Below, piece after piece: positions 7,564 through 17,303 of a stretch of 64,000 nt of DNA. The DNA comes from UBA2991 sp965221735 (lineage in GTDB: Bacteria > Chloroflexota > Dehalococcoidia > Tepidiformales > Tepidiformaceae). The stretch spans positions 2,356,001-2,420,000 of the forward strand of contig OZ244910.1 in the NCBI GenBank assembly GCA_965221735.1, read 5' to 3'. The notes under the pieces are model-generated. The model saw only the letters and a program-made list of their open reading frames with translations, was not told where the DNA came from and did not search any database. The translations under genes were made by a program, and so were the position numbers. Each line of letters opens with the position of its first letter. Within the stretch, counting starts at the first letter, position 1.

Positions 7564-9154
7564 CAGGTTCGGGGTCGGGGGGTTCGAAGGCGCGGCTGCC
7601 GAACTCGATGTCGATCCGGAACCCGAAGCGGGGGAGCCGCGGCGCCCAGCCCGGGGTGAGGTCGACTTCGACATCGTCAAGAGCATAGCGCGTTCCCAGC
7701 TCTGCGACCGCTTCCTCGGAGCTGCGCCCGGCGACGGCATCCTCGATCTCCCCGGGGGAGGGGCCCCGGGGGAACTCGGCGGTGATCCGCAGCTCGGAGG
7801 TAAAGGAGCCGTCGGGGTGGTCGATCTGGCGGTCGCCGGTCTCGACGCCGACGACGGTTCCGGGAACAAGCTCGCCGGCGCCTTCGGGCGCCATGAGGAG
7901 CGAGCGGGCGAGGGTATCGAGCACATCGGGGGGGATGGCCAGCGCCTCGATGGTGGTCTGGACCTGCATGAAGACGGCGTCGGCGGCAGTGCCGGGCTCC
8001 GCGCTCGGCTCCCCCAGGACGACCGTGACGGTTGCGCTGCGAACGATGATTCCGTGGTCGGGACGGGCGCTCGTGAGGATGGAGGCAGGGGGCGGGCCTT
8101 CGGCGATCTCGGCGGCGAGCGATTCGAGGGCGCGGATGTCGGCGGGGGCGACGGCGCGGCGGGGCTCGTCGGCGCCACCGGAAGCCGCGGCCTGGTTAGT
8201 GGCGGTGAGGACGGCAAGATCGATGCTTCGCCACTGCGTGATGGAGTCGGGGGGAACGTTGCCCTGGGAACCGGGGTCGCGGGCGGTGACGGGAGCGAAC
8301 GCGTTCCCGCCGCCGGGAACGGTCACATCGATGTCCACCTCGAAGGCGATGAAGTCGGGAACGGCGAAGATGACGGCGCCCGCGGGCACAACAATCGCGG
8401 AGTCGGTGGGGTTGCCAATCCTGAGGGCGGCGGTCGCGGGCGTGACGCCCTCGATGACCTCGCCCGTAGTGGGGACGGCGAGGAGCACCTCGCGCTCGAC
8501 GGAGATGACGGTGGCGGGGAGGACCCTCCGTTCGAGGTCAACCTCCTCGATGCGGGTGGAGGCGCGGACGACGGTGAGCTCTTCGACAGATTGCGTGGGG
8601 GGGTACACCCTCACGGTCGCAGACGGTCCCGCGGTGTAGAGGACGGCGGCGACGGCGAGGATGAAGACCGCGAGGGCGACGTACTGGGCGTAGCGGCCAA
8701 AGGGGGGCACCAGCAGGGTGGTGAAGCCGAGCCGCACGACGACCCTGCCGCCGGAGCCCCAGTGGACCCGGCGAGGGTGGGTGGCGACGGGAATGCCGGC
8801 GGCGCGGGCGCGACGCGTCAGGACGCCGGAACGGGTCGCGACGGCGAAGGTGCGCCCCGAGTCTTCGACGTGGCGGGCGACGCGGCGCATGCCGAGTTCT
8901 TCGGACATGGCCCGGTTGCCGCTGGGGGCGTGGAGGACGACGACGACGGAGGGGGCGGCATCGATGCGGCCGCAGATGCCATCGATGGGCTCGTGACGGC
9001 CTATGGGGACGACGGAGGCGAGGGCGCGCTCGGGCTGGGGAGCGGGAGGCTCGGCGGGGGCGGCGGCCTCGGGGGTGGAGGGTGGGGATGCGCCGGCGGC
9101 GGGCGGCTCGGAGGCGCCAGTGTCGGGGGACTCGGACCCGGGGGCGTCATCCAT
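7532..9154 (-). CDS. Baseplate J-like membrane-anchored protein
   Basis: A 540-residue protein with four parts. Residues 1-50 form a Pro/Ala/Ser/Glu-rich disordered head. Residues about 58-135 are a small alpha/beta domain ending in RRVHWG. One membrane span lies at about 155-174. The large C-terminal region resembles phage baseplate J/gp47 proteins, including PGGGNAFAPVTA and DPGSQGNVPPDSI. Proteins of this type are annotated as baseplate J-family in Chloroflexota, but no phage gene is nearby: it sits between alaS (5-base gap) and ruvX (overlap). The C-terminal domain would lie outside the membrane. I infer a structural or envelope role; a contractile injection system has no support here. 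Confidence 0.75.
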   Translation of the reverse strand: MDDAPGSESPDTGASEPPAAGASPPSTPEAAAPAEPPAPQPERALASVVPIGRHEPIDGICGRIDAAPSVVVVLHAPSGNRAMSEELGMRRVARHVEDSGRTFAVATRSGVLTRRARAAGIPVATHPRRVHWGSGGRVVVRLGFTTLLVPPFGRYAQYVALAVFILAVAAVLYTAGPSATVRVYPPTQSVEELTVVRASTRIEEVDLERRVLPATVISVEREVLLAVPTTGEVIEGVTPATAALRIGNPTDSAIVVPAGAVIFAVPDFIAFEVDIDVTVPGGGNAFAPVTARDPGSQGNVPPDSITQWRSIDLAVLTATNQAAASGGADEPRRAVAPADIRALESLAAEIAEGPPPASILTSARPDHGIIVRSATVTVVLGEPSAEPGTAADAVFMQVQTTIEALAIPPDVLDTLARSLLMAPEGAGELVPGTVVGVETGDRQIDHPDGSFTSELRITAEFPRGPSPGEIEDAVAGRSSEEAVAELGTRYALDDVEVDLTPGWAPRLPRFGFRIDIEFGSRAFEPPDPEPDAETSPSDGP

Positions 9155-9159
9155 CCGGG

Positions 9160-11811
9160 CTACCGCTCCGCAAGGGCGGCGCTGGCCCGGCTATGGCCCT
9201 CTGCGAGGGCGGCCTCGATACCGCCGGGGTCGCGGGCGCCGGCTTCGGCGAGGTCGGGGCGGCCACCACCACCACCGCCGGCGGCCTTCGCAACTTCGCG
9301 GACGATATTGCCGGCATGAACGCCAGCCTCGACAAGGTCGGGGGTGGCGGCAACCACGAACGCCGGGCGGTCGTCGATGACGGCGGCGAGGACGAGGAGG
9401 GAGGGGGTAAGGCGGCGGCGGAGATCGTCGGCAAGCTCCTTGAGGGCCTCGCGGGAGGCGGCCTGCACGCGGGCGACGACGAGGTGGGCGTCGCCGACCT
9501 GCTCGGCGGCTTCGGCCAGCTCGACGCTCTGCTCGGCCGCCTGGGCGCGCTGGAGGTCGGCGACCTGGGAACGGAGACCGGCCAACTCCTCCTGGATGCC
9601 CTCGATGCGCGCCTCGAGGTCGGCGGGCGGGGTGGAGAGGCGCTCGGCGATGCGCTGGAGGCGAGCGTGCTGGTCGAGGAGGTAGCGCTCGGCGGAGGCG
9701 CCGGAGAGCGCCTCGATGCGGCGGGTGCCGGCGGCGACGGCGGACTCGCGGAGGATGTGCACATGGCCGAGCTCGCCGGTCCGGACCACGTGGGTGCCGC
9801 CGCACAGCTCGGCGCTAAAGGGCGTCCCGTCGCCGCCGATCTCGACGACGCGGACCTCGGCGCCGTACTTGTCGCCGAAGAAGGCGAGGGCGCCGCCGTC
9901 GATGGCCTCCTGGTAGGTGGTCATGCGCCACTCGACGGGAAGGTTCTGGCGGATCACGCCGTTCACAAGGCCTTCGACCTGGTCGAGGGTTTCGCGGGGA
10001 GCGCTCTCCAGGTGGGTGAAGTCGAAGCGGAGGCGTTCGTCGGCAACGAGAGAGCCTTGCTGGCGCACGTGCTGGCCGAGGGTTCCGCGGAGGGCGGCGT
10101 GGAGGAGGTGAGTGGCGGTGTGGTTACGAGTGACGCCGCCGCGCCAGGGAAGGTCGACCTCGGCGCGGAGGGAGTCGTCAAGGCGCAACTCGCCCTCGGT
10201 GACCTTGCCGGAGTGGACGATGGCGCCGCTCGCTGCCTGCGTGTCCTCGACGGCCAGGATGCCGTTCGGCGCGCGAAGGAGACCGCGGTCGCCGAGCTGC
10301 CCGCCGCCTTCGGGGTAGAAAGGCGTCGAGTCGAGGATGACCTCGGCTTCGGCGCCGGCAGGGACGACCTCGGCAGGTTGTCCGTCCCGAAGGAGAGCGA
10401 CGATGCGGGCGTCGGCATCGACGTGACGCCAGCCGACGAAGGCGCTGTGGTCGCCACCGATGGCGGCGAGGGCGGGGCGGTCCTCGCCCCCGAGCAGCGC
10501 TGCAGCCTCGCGGGCGCTGCGGCGCTGCGCTTCGAGCGCGGTCTCGAAGCCGTCGGTATCGACGGCGAAGTCGCGCGCTCCGGCGATCTCGCGGGTCAGC
10601 TCGATGGGGAGGCCGAAGGTGTCGTAGAGGGAGAAGGCCTCTTCGCCGGGGAGGGTGCGCCGGCCGGCGCCCTCGAGGCGATCGAGGACGAGATCGAGGC
10701 GGGCGGAGGCGGCGGTGAGGGTGCGGAGGAAGCGGTCCTCCTCGCCACCAATGGCGCGGAGGATGAAGTCGCGCTCCTGTTCGAGGTGGGGGTAGGCGGG
10801 GCCGAGCTTGCCGATGGAAGCCTCGACGAGGCGGTGCAGGAACGGTTCGCCGACGCCCTCGCGACGGGCCAGGTAGACAGCGCGGCGGAGGATGCGCCGG
10901 AGGACGTAGCCGCGGCCTTCGTTGCTGGGGACGACACCGTCACCGACGAGCAGGGTGGCGGCGCGGGCGTGCTCGGACATGGCGCGGATGGCGCGGCCCT
11001 CGGAGGCGCCGGCGTTCCCGCCAAGGTAGTCGACGCCGACGATGGCGGCGGCTTCCTGGAGGATGGGCAGGAAGATGTCGGTCTCGAAGATGGAGCTCTT
11101 GCCCTGCTGGATGGCGGCGACGCGCTCGAGGCCGCTGCCGGTATCGATGTTCTTCTTCGGGAGGTCGCTGAGGGAGCCGTCCTCGTGGCGGAAGTTCTGC
11201 ATGAGGACGAGGTTCCAGTACTCGAGGAAGCGCTCGCCGTCTTCGGCCGGGTCGGCGCCCTCGAGGCCGCGCTCGGGGAAGTAGTCGTAGAAGATCTCGG
11301 TGTTGGGGCCGCAGGGGCCGACGGGGCCGCTGTACCAGTAGTTCTCGGACTCGTCGTAGCGGTGGATGCGCTCGTGGGGGACGCCGGTGGCGCGCCAGGC
11401 CTCGTAGGCCTCGTCGTCGTCGTCGTGAATGCTGACGTGGATGCGCTCCGGCGGCAGCTGGTAGACGCGGGTGCTGAGGTCCCAGGCCCAGGCGATGGCC
11501 TCGGCCTTGAAGTAGTCGCCGAAGCTGAAGTTGCCGAGCATCTCGAACGCCGTGCAGTGGCTGAAGTCGCCGACTTCCTCGATATCGGTCACGCGGAAGG
11601 CGCGCTGGACGGTCGTGGCGCGGCGCACGGGGGGCTCGGCCTGGCCGGTGAAGTACGGCTTGAACTGCTGCATGCCGGCGGTGGTGAAAAGCGTGGTGGG
11701 GTCGCCCACGGGGACGAGGGGCCAGGCCGGAAGGTGGCGGTGATCGCGTTCCGCGAAGAAGTCCACGAACGCAGCGCGAATCTCGTCGGAACTCCGTGGG
11801 GGAGAAGGCAT
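9160..11811 (-). CDS. alaS: Alanyl-tRNA synthetase
   Basis: Charges tRNA-Ala and edits mischarged Ser/Gly. The full-length 883-residue protein begins with the usual SSDEIRAAFVDFFAERDH. It has the class II catalytic core, the editing-domain zinc motif NHTATHLLH near residue 565 and the matching CGGTH near 670. A coiled region follows, then the C-terminal DHHA1-like domain ending with a Gly-rich AGGGGGGRPDLAEAG segment. It is the first gene of the leftward operon. A TAGCAT hexamer lies 12 bases before the ATG and GAAGG 5 bases before it, so a very short leader is likely. I saw no T-box structure upstream. Confidence 0.97.
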   Translation of the reverse strand: MPSPPRSSDEIRAAFVDFFAERDHRHLPAWPLVPVGDPTTLFTTAGMQQFKPYFTGQAEPPVRRATTVQRAFRVTDIEEVGDFSHCTAFEMLGNFSFGDYFKAEAIAWAWDLSTRVYQLPPERIHVSIHDDDDEAYEAWRATGVPHERIHRYDESENYWYSGPVGPCGPNTEIFYDYFPERGLEGADPAEDGERFLEYWNLVLMQNFRHEDGSLSDLPKKNIDTGSGLERVAAIQQGKSSIFETDIFLPILQEAAAIVGVDYLGGNAGASEGRAIRAMSEHARAATLLVGDGVVPSNEGRGYVLRRILRRAVYLARREGVGEPFLHRLVEASIGKLGPAYPHLEQERDFILRAIGGEEDRFLRTLTAASARLDLVLDRLEGAGRRTLPGEEAFSLYDTFGLPIELTREIAGARDFAVDTDGFETALEAQRRSAREAAALLGGEDRPALAAIGGDHSAFVGWRHVDADARIVALLRDGQPAEVVPAGAEAEVILDSTPFYPEGGGQLGDRGLLRAPNGILAVEDTQAASGAIVHSGKVTEGELRLDDSLRAEVDLPWRGGVTRNHTATHLLHAALRGTLGQHVRQQGSLVADERLRFDFTHLESAPRETLDQVEGLVNGVIRQNLPVEWRMTTYQEAIDGGALAFFGDKYGAEVRVVEIGGDGTPFSAELCGGTHVVRTGELGHVHILRESAVAAGTRRIEALSGASAERYLLDQHARLQRIAERLSTPPADLEARIEGIQEELAGLRSQVADLQRAQAAEQSVELAEAAEQVGDAHLVVARVQAASREALKELADDLRRRLTPSLLVLAAVIDDRPAFVVAATPDLVEAGVHAGNIVREVAKAAGGGGGGRPDLAEAGARDPGGIEAALAEGHSRASAALAER

Positions 11812-11874
11812 CGCTGCCTTCGGATGCTACGAGCGCAACCCGTCGGGTGTCGAGCGAAGGAGCGGGGTTCCTCC

Positions 11875-11902
11875 TTGACAACGTCTTATGGCTCACTAGC
11901 AT
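11875..11902 (+). promoter_or_regulatory. Candidate sigma-70 promoter for the glmU-like operon
   Basis: A perfect -35 TTGACA (11875-11880) and TAGCAT (11897-11902) are separated by 16 bases in the region divergent from alaS. Transcription would begin near 11909, about 20 bases before the small reading frame that leads into the GlmU-like gene. The minus-strand TAGCAT that could serve alaS lies close by at 11825-11830. Confidence 0.55.
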
Positions 11903-11927
11903 TGGCCTCGCACACCGCCAAACGCCT

Positions 11928-12023
11928 ATGAGCGACGATCCCGAACCACACGAACGCAAGCCCATTCCCCTAGCCGGTCTCCCCGAGCGCGCCCGCAGTC
12001 GGGCGTGTTTGCACGCCCGATGA
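11928..12023 (+). CDS. Possible 31-residue leader peptide before the GlmU-like gene
   Basis: A short frame begins at ATG 11928, about 20 bases after the predicted transcription start, and encodes 31 residues (MSDDPEPHERKPIPL...). It is charged, proline-rich and ends in an Arg-rich SRACLHAR. Its stop TGA overlaps the ATG of the GlmU-like gene (ATGA at 12020-12023). The last codons run through a perfect hairpin, so ribosomes finishing this peptide would open that hairpin and could restart on the next gene. There is no strong Shine-Dalgarno. It may be only a coincidental frame; conservation of the peptide would settle it. Confidence 0.4.
   Translation: MSDDPEPHERKPIPLAGLPERARSRACLHAR
11999..12020 (+). 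promoter_or_regulatory. Hairpin closing on the start codon of the GlmU-like gene
   Basis: CGGGCGTG (12000-12007), loop TTTG, and CACGCCCG (12012-12019) pair perfectly. T11999 can also pair with A12020, the first base of the ATG, giving a nine-pair stem. No Shine-Dalgarno is visible before that ATG. The structure should hide the start unless a ribosome translating the upstream short frame melts it. It lacks a U-tract, so it does not look like an intrinsic terminator. Confidence 0.55.
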
Positions 12024-13222
12024 GCGGAGGACTCGGAGTCGTCGTGCTCGCGGGGGAGCTCAGCGAGGCCATGGTGTCCGACGCTCCCCCGGCGCTGCAC
12101 CGCGTGGCGGGGACGCCCGCGGCGCAGTACGTGATCGACGCCGCGCGGAGACTCGATCCGGCGACCGTGGTCGTGGTGGGAGACGAGCAAGGCCAGGGGC
12201 AGGACGCGCTCAGCGGCGCAGACGCCTTCCTGGCGGGACCGCGCGAATTGTTCCACTCCCTCGGCGAGTGCCAGGCGACCCTGTTCGTGTGGGGCGACAC
12301 GCCCCTGCTGGACCCCTCCGCCATGCTGGCCGTCGTGAAGCGACGCGAGGAGACGCGGGCGCGGCGGGCCTACCTGACCAGCGGCGATGGGGACGACGTG
12401 GCCGTATGCGTGGACACCGCCTGGCTCGTGGAGCAGGACCCGCGAGGGAAGAGCTTCACGGCCTGGCTCGTGGAGCGGGCGCAGTCGGACGGGAGCGCCG
12501 CGGCTACGGTCCCGGCGGGAGACGAGGCGAGCCTGCGGCTCGTGAACCGCCAGGCGCTGGCGCTGGCGGAAGGGCTCGTGCGGGAACGGCTCATCGCCCG
12601 CCACCAGCAGGCGGGCGTGAGCTTCCGGGATCCGTGGTCGGTTTACGTGGACCGCGCCGTACGGCTGGAAGCGGACGTGGTGGTCGAGCCGAACTGCTAC
12701 CTGTACGGCGAGACCTCGGTGGCGACAGGGGCGGTGATCGGCCCTGGGGCGACGCTGCGGAACGCGAGCATCGGCGCGAACAGCACGGTCCAGCACTCGG
12801 TGGTGGAGGACTCGTCGGTAGGGGCGGGGACGACGGTGGGGCCGTACGCGCACGTGCGCGGTGGAGCGGCAATCGGGGACGGGTGCGAGATCCACAACTA
12901 CGCCGAGGTCAAGAACTCGGTGGTTGGGGACGGGGTGAAGATGCACCACTTTAGCTACCTGGGGGATGCGGACGTGGGCGAGGGGGCGAACATCGGCGCG
13001 GGGGCGGTGACGGTGAACTACGACGGGGTCGACAAGCACCGGACCCACATCGGCGTACGGGCGTTCGTGGGGTGCGACACGATGCTGATCGCGCCCGTCT
13101 CGGTGGGGGACGGCGCGTTCACGGCGGCAGGGGCGGTGGTCACGCGGGACGTGGGGGCGGGGGTGCGGGTGGCGGGCGTGCCGGCGCGTGAGCTTCCCGC
13201 GAAGGACGAGGGGGAGGAGTAG
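12020..13222 (+). CDS. GlmU-like protein: intact acetyltransferase half, degenerate uridyltransferase half
   Basis: A 400-residue relative of GlmU, which normally acetylates GlcN-1-P and then makes UDP-GlcNAc. The left-handed beta-helix half (about 205-400) keeps the acetyltransferase residues: the His/Tyr of KMHHFSYLGD, NIGAG, and the Asn/Tyr/Lys of NYDGVDK. The nucleotidyltransferase half aligns well but has lost its catalytic signature: family LAAGxGTRM is here LAGELSEAM, the lysine of PKVLH is gone (PPALH), and the QxGTxHA loop is absent. GDTPLL with its Asp is kept. It is shorter than E. coli GlmU (456). I infer an acetyltransferase-only enzyme or a new sugar specificity. GTG at 12005 is an alternative start. 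Confidence 0.85.
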   Translation: MSGGLGVVVLAGELSEAMVSDAPPALHRVAGTPAAQYVIDAARRLDPATVVVVGDEQGQGQDALSGADAFLAGPRELFHSLGECQATLFVWGDTPLLDPSAMLAVVKRREETRARRAYLTSGDGDDVAVCVDTAWLVEQDPRGKSFTAWLVERAQSDGSAAATVPAGDEASLRLVNRQALALAEGLVRERLIARHQQAGVSFRDPWSVYVDRAVRLEADVVVEPNCYLYGETSVATGAVIGPGATLRNASIGANSTVQHSVVEDSSVGAGTTVGPYAHVRGGAAIGDGCEIHNYAEVKNSVVGDGVKMHHFSYLGDADVGEGANIGAGAVTVNYDGVDKHRTHIGVRAFVGCDTMLIAPVSVGDGAFTAAGAVVTRDVGAGVRVAGVPARELPAKDEGEE

Positions 13223-13224
13223 CG

Positions 13225-14469
13225 ATGGCGACGGGTGAGATCGTGGCCATCCTGGTAATCGCGGCGGCATCGGTGGTGCTGGCGCTGGTGGCCGGGGCGG
13301 AGACGGCGCTGGAGCGCACGAACGTCGCCCGCATTCAGGCGCTGGCGCGGCAGGGGAACGCGGCCGCGCTGCGCATCGTGGGCACGGTCGAGCGGCCGCT
13401 GGAGCCGCTGGGCCCGCTGACGACGGCGCGAATCCTGGCGGCGGCGGGGGTGGTGTCGGCGTTCGCGTACATCGGGGCGGTCGAGCTGGGGACGGGAGGC
13501 GCGGCCTGGATCGGGATCGCCGGGGGCGCGTACGCGGCGCTCGTACAGATGACGGTAGGGACGCTGGCCGCGCGCCGTCCGGAGTACTCGGTGCTGCAGC
13601 TTCACCGCGTGATCGTGGCGGCCCGCTGGGTGTTCGCCGCTCCGGCGTGGGCGCTCTCCGTGCCCGCGCGGCTGATCGCGGCGCCGCTGCAGGGTGTCGG
13701 TCCGGGGTCGCAGAACGAGGACATCCTGGCGCTGCTCGAGCGGGAAGAGGCGAGCGGGGGCGTGGAGGAAGAGGAGGAGCGCATGATCCGCGGGATCATC
13801 GGGCTGGAGGACAAGACCGCGCGCGAGGTGATGGTACCCCGCATCGACATCGTCGCGACCGAGGTCGAGGCGAGCGTGAGCGAGGCGGCGCGCCTGGCGA
13901 CGGAGCGCGGGTTCAGCCGCATTCCCGCCTACGGCGAGAGCATCGACGACATCGCGGGGCTCGCCTACGCGAAGGACATGCTGGACGCGATCCTCTCCGG
14001 GCGGGACTCCTCGCTGCGGGCGCTGCTGCGCGAGGCGGTGTTCATCCCGGAGACGAAGCACGCGGACGAGCTCCTGAAGGAGATGCGGGCGAACCGCACG
14101 CACCTGGCGATCGTGGTCGACGAGTACGGGGGGACGGCGGGGCTGATCACGATCGAGGACCTGATCGAGGAGATCGTGGGGGAGATCGAGGACGAGTACG
14201 ACGTGGCCGGGCCGGCGATGGAGCAGATCTCGGAGGACGAGGTGCTGCTCGACGCGAGCATGCCGGCGGATGTGCTCGAGGAGCTTTTCGACTACTCGGC
14301 GGAGAGCGAGGACTTCGACACGGTCGGGGGATTCGTCATCCACGAGCTGGGGCGGCTGCCGGCGGTAGGGGACGAGGTGGCGGTGGACGGATTGCGGCTG
14401 CGGGTGCTGAGCATGTCGGGGAGAAGGCTGCGGCGGCTGCGGGTGGCGCGGGAGCGCGCGAGCGCCTGA
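13225..14469 (+). CDS. CNNM/CorC-HlyC family membrane protein with CBS pair (hemolysin family)
   Basis: The 414-residue protein has an N-terminal transmembrane DUF21-type domain (about 1-155: hydrophobic segments starting IVAILVIAAASVVLALVAGAE, with the family ETAL motif just after). Next come two CBS motifs (about 190-320: the EVMVPRIDI segment, then HLAIVVDEYGGTAGLITIEDL with the family-typical DEYGG), and a C-terminal CorC_HlyC domain. The family is linked to Mg2+/Co2+ efflux or homeostasis; true hemolysis is doubtful. It starts 2 bases after the GlmU-like gene, so the two are probably co-transcribed. The DUF21 domain looks short compared with some relatives. Confidence 0.88.
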   Translation: MATGEIVAILVIAAASVVLALVAGAETALERTNVARIQALARQGNAAALRIVGTVERPLEPLGPLTTARILAAAGVVSAFAYIGAVELGTGGAAWIGIAGGAYAALVQMTVGTLAARRPEYSVLQLHRVIVAARWVFAAPAWALSVPARLIAAPLQGVGPGSQNEDILALLEREEASGGVEEEEERMIRGIIGLEDKTAREVMVPRIDIVATEVEASVSEAARLATERGFSRIPAYGESIDDIAGLAYAKDMLDAILSGRDSSLRALLREAVFIPETKHADELLKEMRANRTHLAIVVDEYGGTAGLITIEDLIEEIVGEIEDEYDVAGPAMEQISEDEVLLDASMPADVLEELFDYSAESEDFDTVGGFVIHELGRLPAVGDEVAVDGLRLRVLSMSGRRLRRLRVARERASA

Positions 14470-14483
14470 GGGGCCAGACATGC

Positions 14484-14489
14484 TAGAGT
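14484..14489 (+). promoter_or_regulatory. Candidate -10 element for a near-leaderless dprA transcript
   Basis: TAGAGT preceded by TGC (an extended -10 form) ends 10 bases before the dprA ATG. No Shine-Dalgarno lies between, so the transcript would start only a few bases before the ATG. It lies in the 30-base gap after the CNNM-type gene. Confidence 0.4.
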
Positions 14490-14499
14490 TTCCACCGCA

Positions 14500-15630
14500 A
14501 TGGTTGGGAACAACATAGAGAGAGCCCGGTGGGTGGCCCTGCGCCGTGCGGGTCTGGGATCGGAGAGCTTCCGCGGCCTGATCGCGTACTACGGGAGCAT
14601 CGCGGAGGCATGGGAGGCGCCGTCGGGAACGGCGCGGGAGGCGGGGCTGCGGACGCAGTACGTGCGCGGCTTCGAGCGGGCGCGGCGGGAGTTCGCGCCG
14701 GAGGAGGAGCTGGAAGCGCTCGAGCGGCACGGCGTGCGGACGCTGACCTGGGAGGACGAGGCGTACCCGTCGCTGCTGCAGGAGATCCCGCAGAGCCCGC
14801 CGGTGCTGTTCGTGCGGGGCGACACGGGGCCGCAGTTCGAGCAGGCGCTGGCGGTGGTGGGGACGCGGCGGGTGACGGCCTACGGGCGCGAGGTGTGCGA
14901 GCAGTTCTGCGGGGCGGTGGCGCGGGCGGGGGTAGCGATCGTGAGCGGCCTGGCGCGGGGGATCGACTCGATCGCGCACCGGGTGGCGGTGGACGCGGGG
15001 ACGCCCACCGTGGCGGTGCTCGCGGGCGGCATCGACGGCATCTACCCGCGCGAGAACGAGGGCCTGGCGGAGCGGGTGATGGCGCACGGCTGCGTGATCT
15101 CGGAGTACCCGCCCGGCGTGAAGACGCGCTCGGACTACTTCCCGCGGCGGAACCGGATCATTTCGGGGCTGGCGCGGGCGACGCTGGTGATCGAGGCGGG
15201 GACGACGAGCGGGGCGCTGCACACGGCGCATCACGCGCTGGAGCAGAACCGGGAGGTGTTCGCGACGCCGGGGAGCGTGTTCTCGCAGCAGAGCGTCGGA
15301 ACGAACCGGCTGATCCGGGAGAGCGGAGCGAAGCTGGTGGGGTCGGCGGAGGAGCTGTGCGAGGAGCTGAACCTGCTCAGCATCGGCACGCAGCTGTCGC
15401 TGGGGGAGGCGGCGGCGGCGCCTCCGGGGCCGGCGGCGGGGGCGGCCGTGGAGACGAGCACGGAGGAGGGGCGGGTGCTGCACTGGCTGGAGGAAGGGCC
15501 GCTGCACGTGGACGAGGTGGCGCGGCGGGCGGAGATGCCCGTCGAGACGGTGACGGGGGCGCTGCTGACGCTGGAACTGCGGGGCCTGGTGCGGCAGCAG
15601 GGGCCGCTGACGTACCTGCGGACACGGTAA
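14500..15630 (+). CDS. dprA: DNA processing protein DprA
   Basis: Loads RecA on incoming single-stranded DNA during natural transformation. The 376-residue protein has an N-terminal SAM-like helical part. The Rossmann-like core carries the family motifs VVGTRRVTAYG, SGLARGIDSIAHR, LAGGIDGIYPREN and the SEYPPG segment. The C-terminal winged-helix DprA_WH domain (about 310-375, including VDEVARRAEMPVETVTGALL) is separated from the core by an Ala/Pro/Gly linker. It reads toward the rRNA operon, whose promoter begins 29 bases after its stop. No other competence gene is in the window. Confidence 0.95.
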   Translation: MVGNNIERARWVALRRAGLGSESFRGLIAYYGSIAEAWEAPSGTAREAGLRTQYVRGFERARREFAPEEELEALERHGVRTLTWEDEAYPSLLQEIPQSPPVLFVRGDTGPQFEQALAVVGTRRVTAYGREVCEQFCGAVARAGVAIVSGLARGIDSIAHRVAVDAGTPTVAVLAGGIDGIYPRENEGLAERVMAHGCVISEYPPGVKTRSDYFPRRNRIISGLARATLVIEAGTTSGALHTAHHALEQNREVFATPGSVFSQQSVGTNRLIRESGAKLVGSAEELCEELNLLSIGTQLSLGEAAAAPPGPAAGAAVETSTEEGRVLHWLEEGPLHVDEVARRAEMPVETVTGALLTLELRGLVRQQGPLTYLRTR

Positions 15631-15658
15631 TGAGGGAAGTGATCAGGCGGATTCGCGA

Positions 15659-15687
15659 TTGACACCGCAGGGCGGCGAGACTATTCT
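15659..15687 (+). promoter_or_regulatory. rRNA operon promoter
   Basis: TTGACA (15659-15664) and TATTCT (15682-15687) are separated by 17 bases, the best sigma-70-type promoter I found in the window. Transcription would start near 15694, leaving a leader of about 107 bases before the mature 16S rRNA. It begins 29 bases after dprA ends. Confidence 0.75.
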
Positions 15688-15777
15688 TATCCGTCGGGCC
15701 TTCTTGAGGGTCCAGCGGACTTTAACAACTGGATAGCGGACGAAAGAGAACGTCTGGGAACCCGTCAAGGGAATTTA

Positions 15778-15800
15778 ACTCAGGCTTCGGCCTGAGTGCT

Positions 15801-15806
<6 letters not shown>
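15778..15806 (+). promoter_or_regulatory. Leader hairpin and boxA-like antitermination element
   Basis: ACTCAGGC-TTCG-GCCTGAGT forms a perfect eight-pair stem with a TTCG tetraloop (15778-15797). Its last base begins TGCTCTTACGG, which resembles the boxA core TGCTCTTTA used by Nus-factor antitermination of rRNA operons. A second boxA-like AGCTCTTAAA occurs in the 16S-tRNA spacer near 17444. Confidence 0.55.

Positions 15807-17303
<1,497 letters not shown>

Noticed and set aside
7532..9154. Remnant prophage or contractile injection system
   Set aside because: Only one baseplate-like domain is present, it has a membrane anchor, and it lies inside a housekeeping operon with overlapping neighbours.
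11812..11930. T-box riboswitch before alaS
   Set aside because: The distance to the probable -10 is only 12 bases, there is no specifier or T-box sequence, and no terminator/antiterminator pair is visible.
9082..11931. Very long plus-strand open frame (949 codons) over alaS
   Set aside because: It is antisense to an intact alaS with all motifs and has the low-complexity Gly/Ala/Asp/Val make-up of a shadow frame in high-GC DNA. The same holds for long frames over tgt, aroKB, mltG, the CocE-type hydrolase, the NuoF-like gene and the Agl23-like gene.
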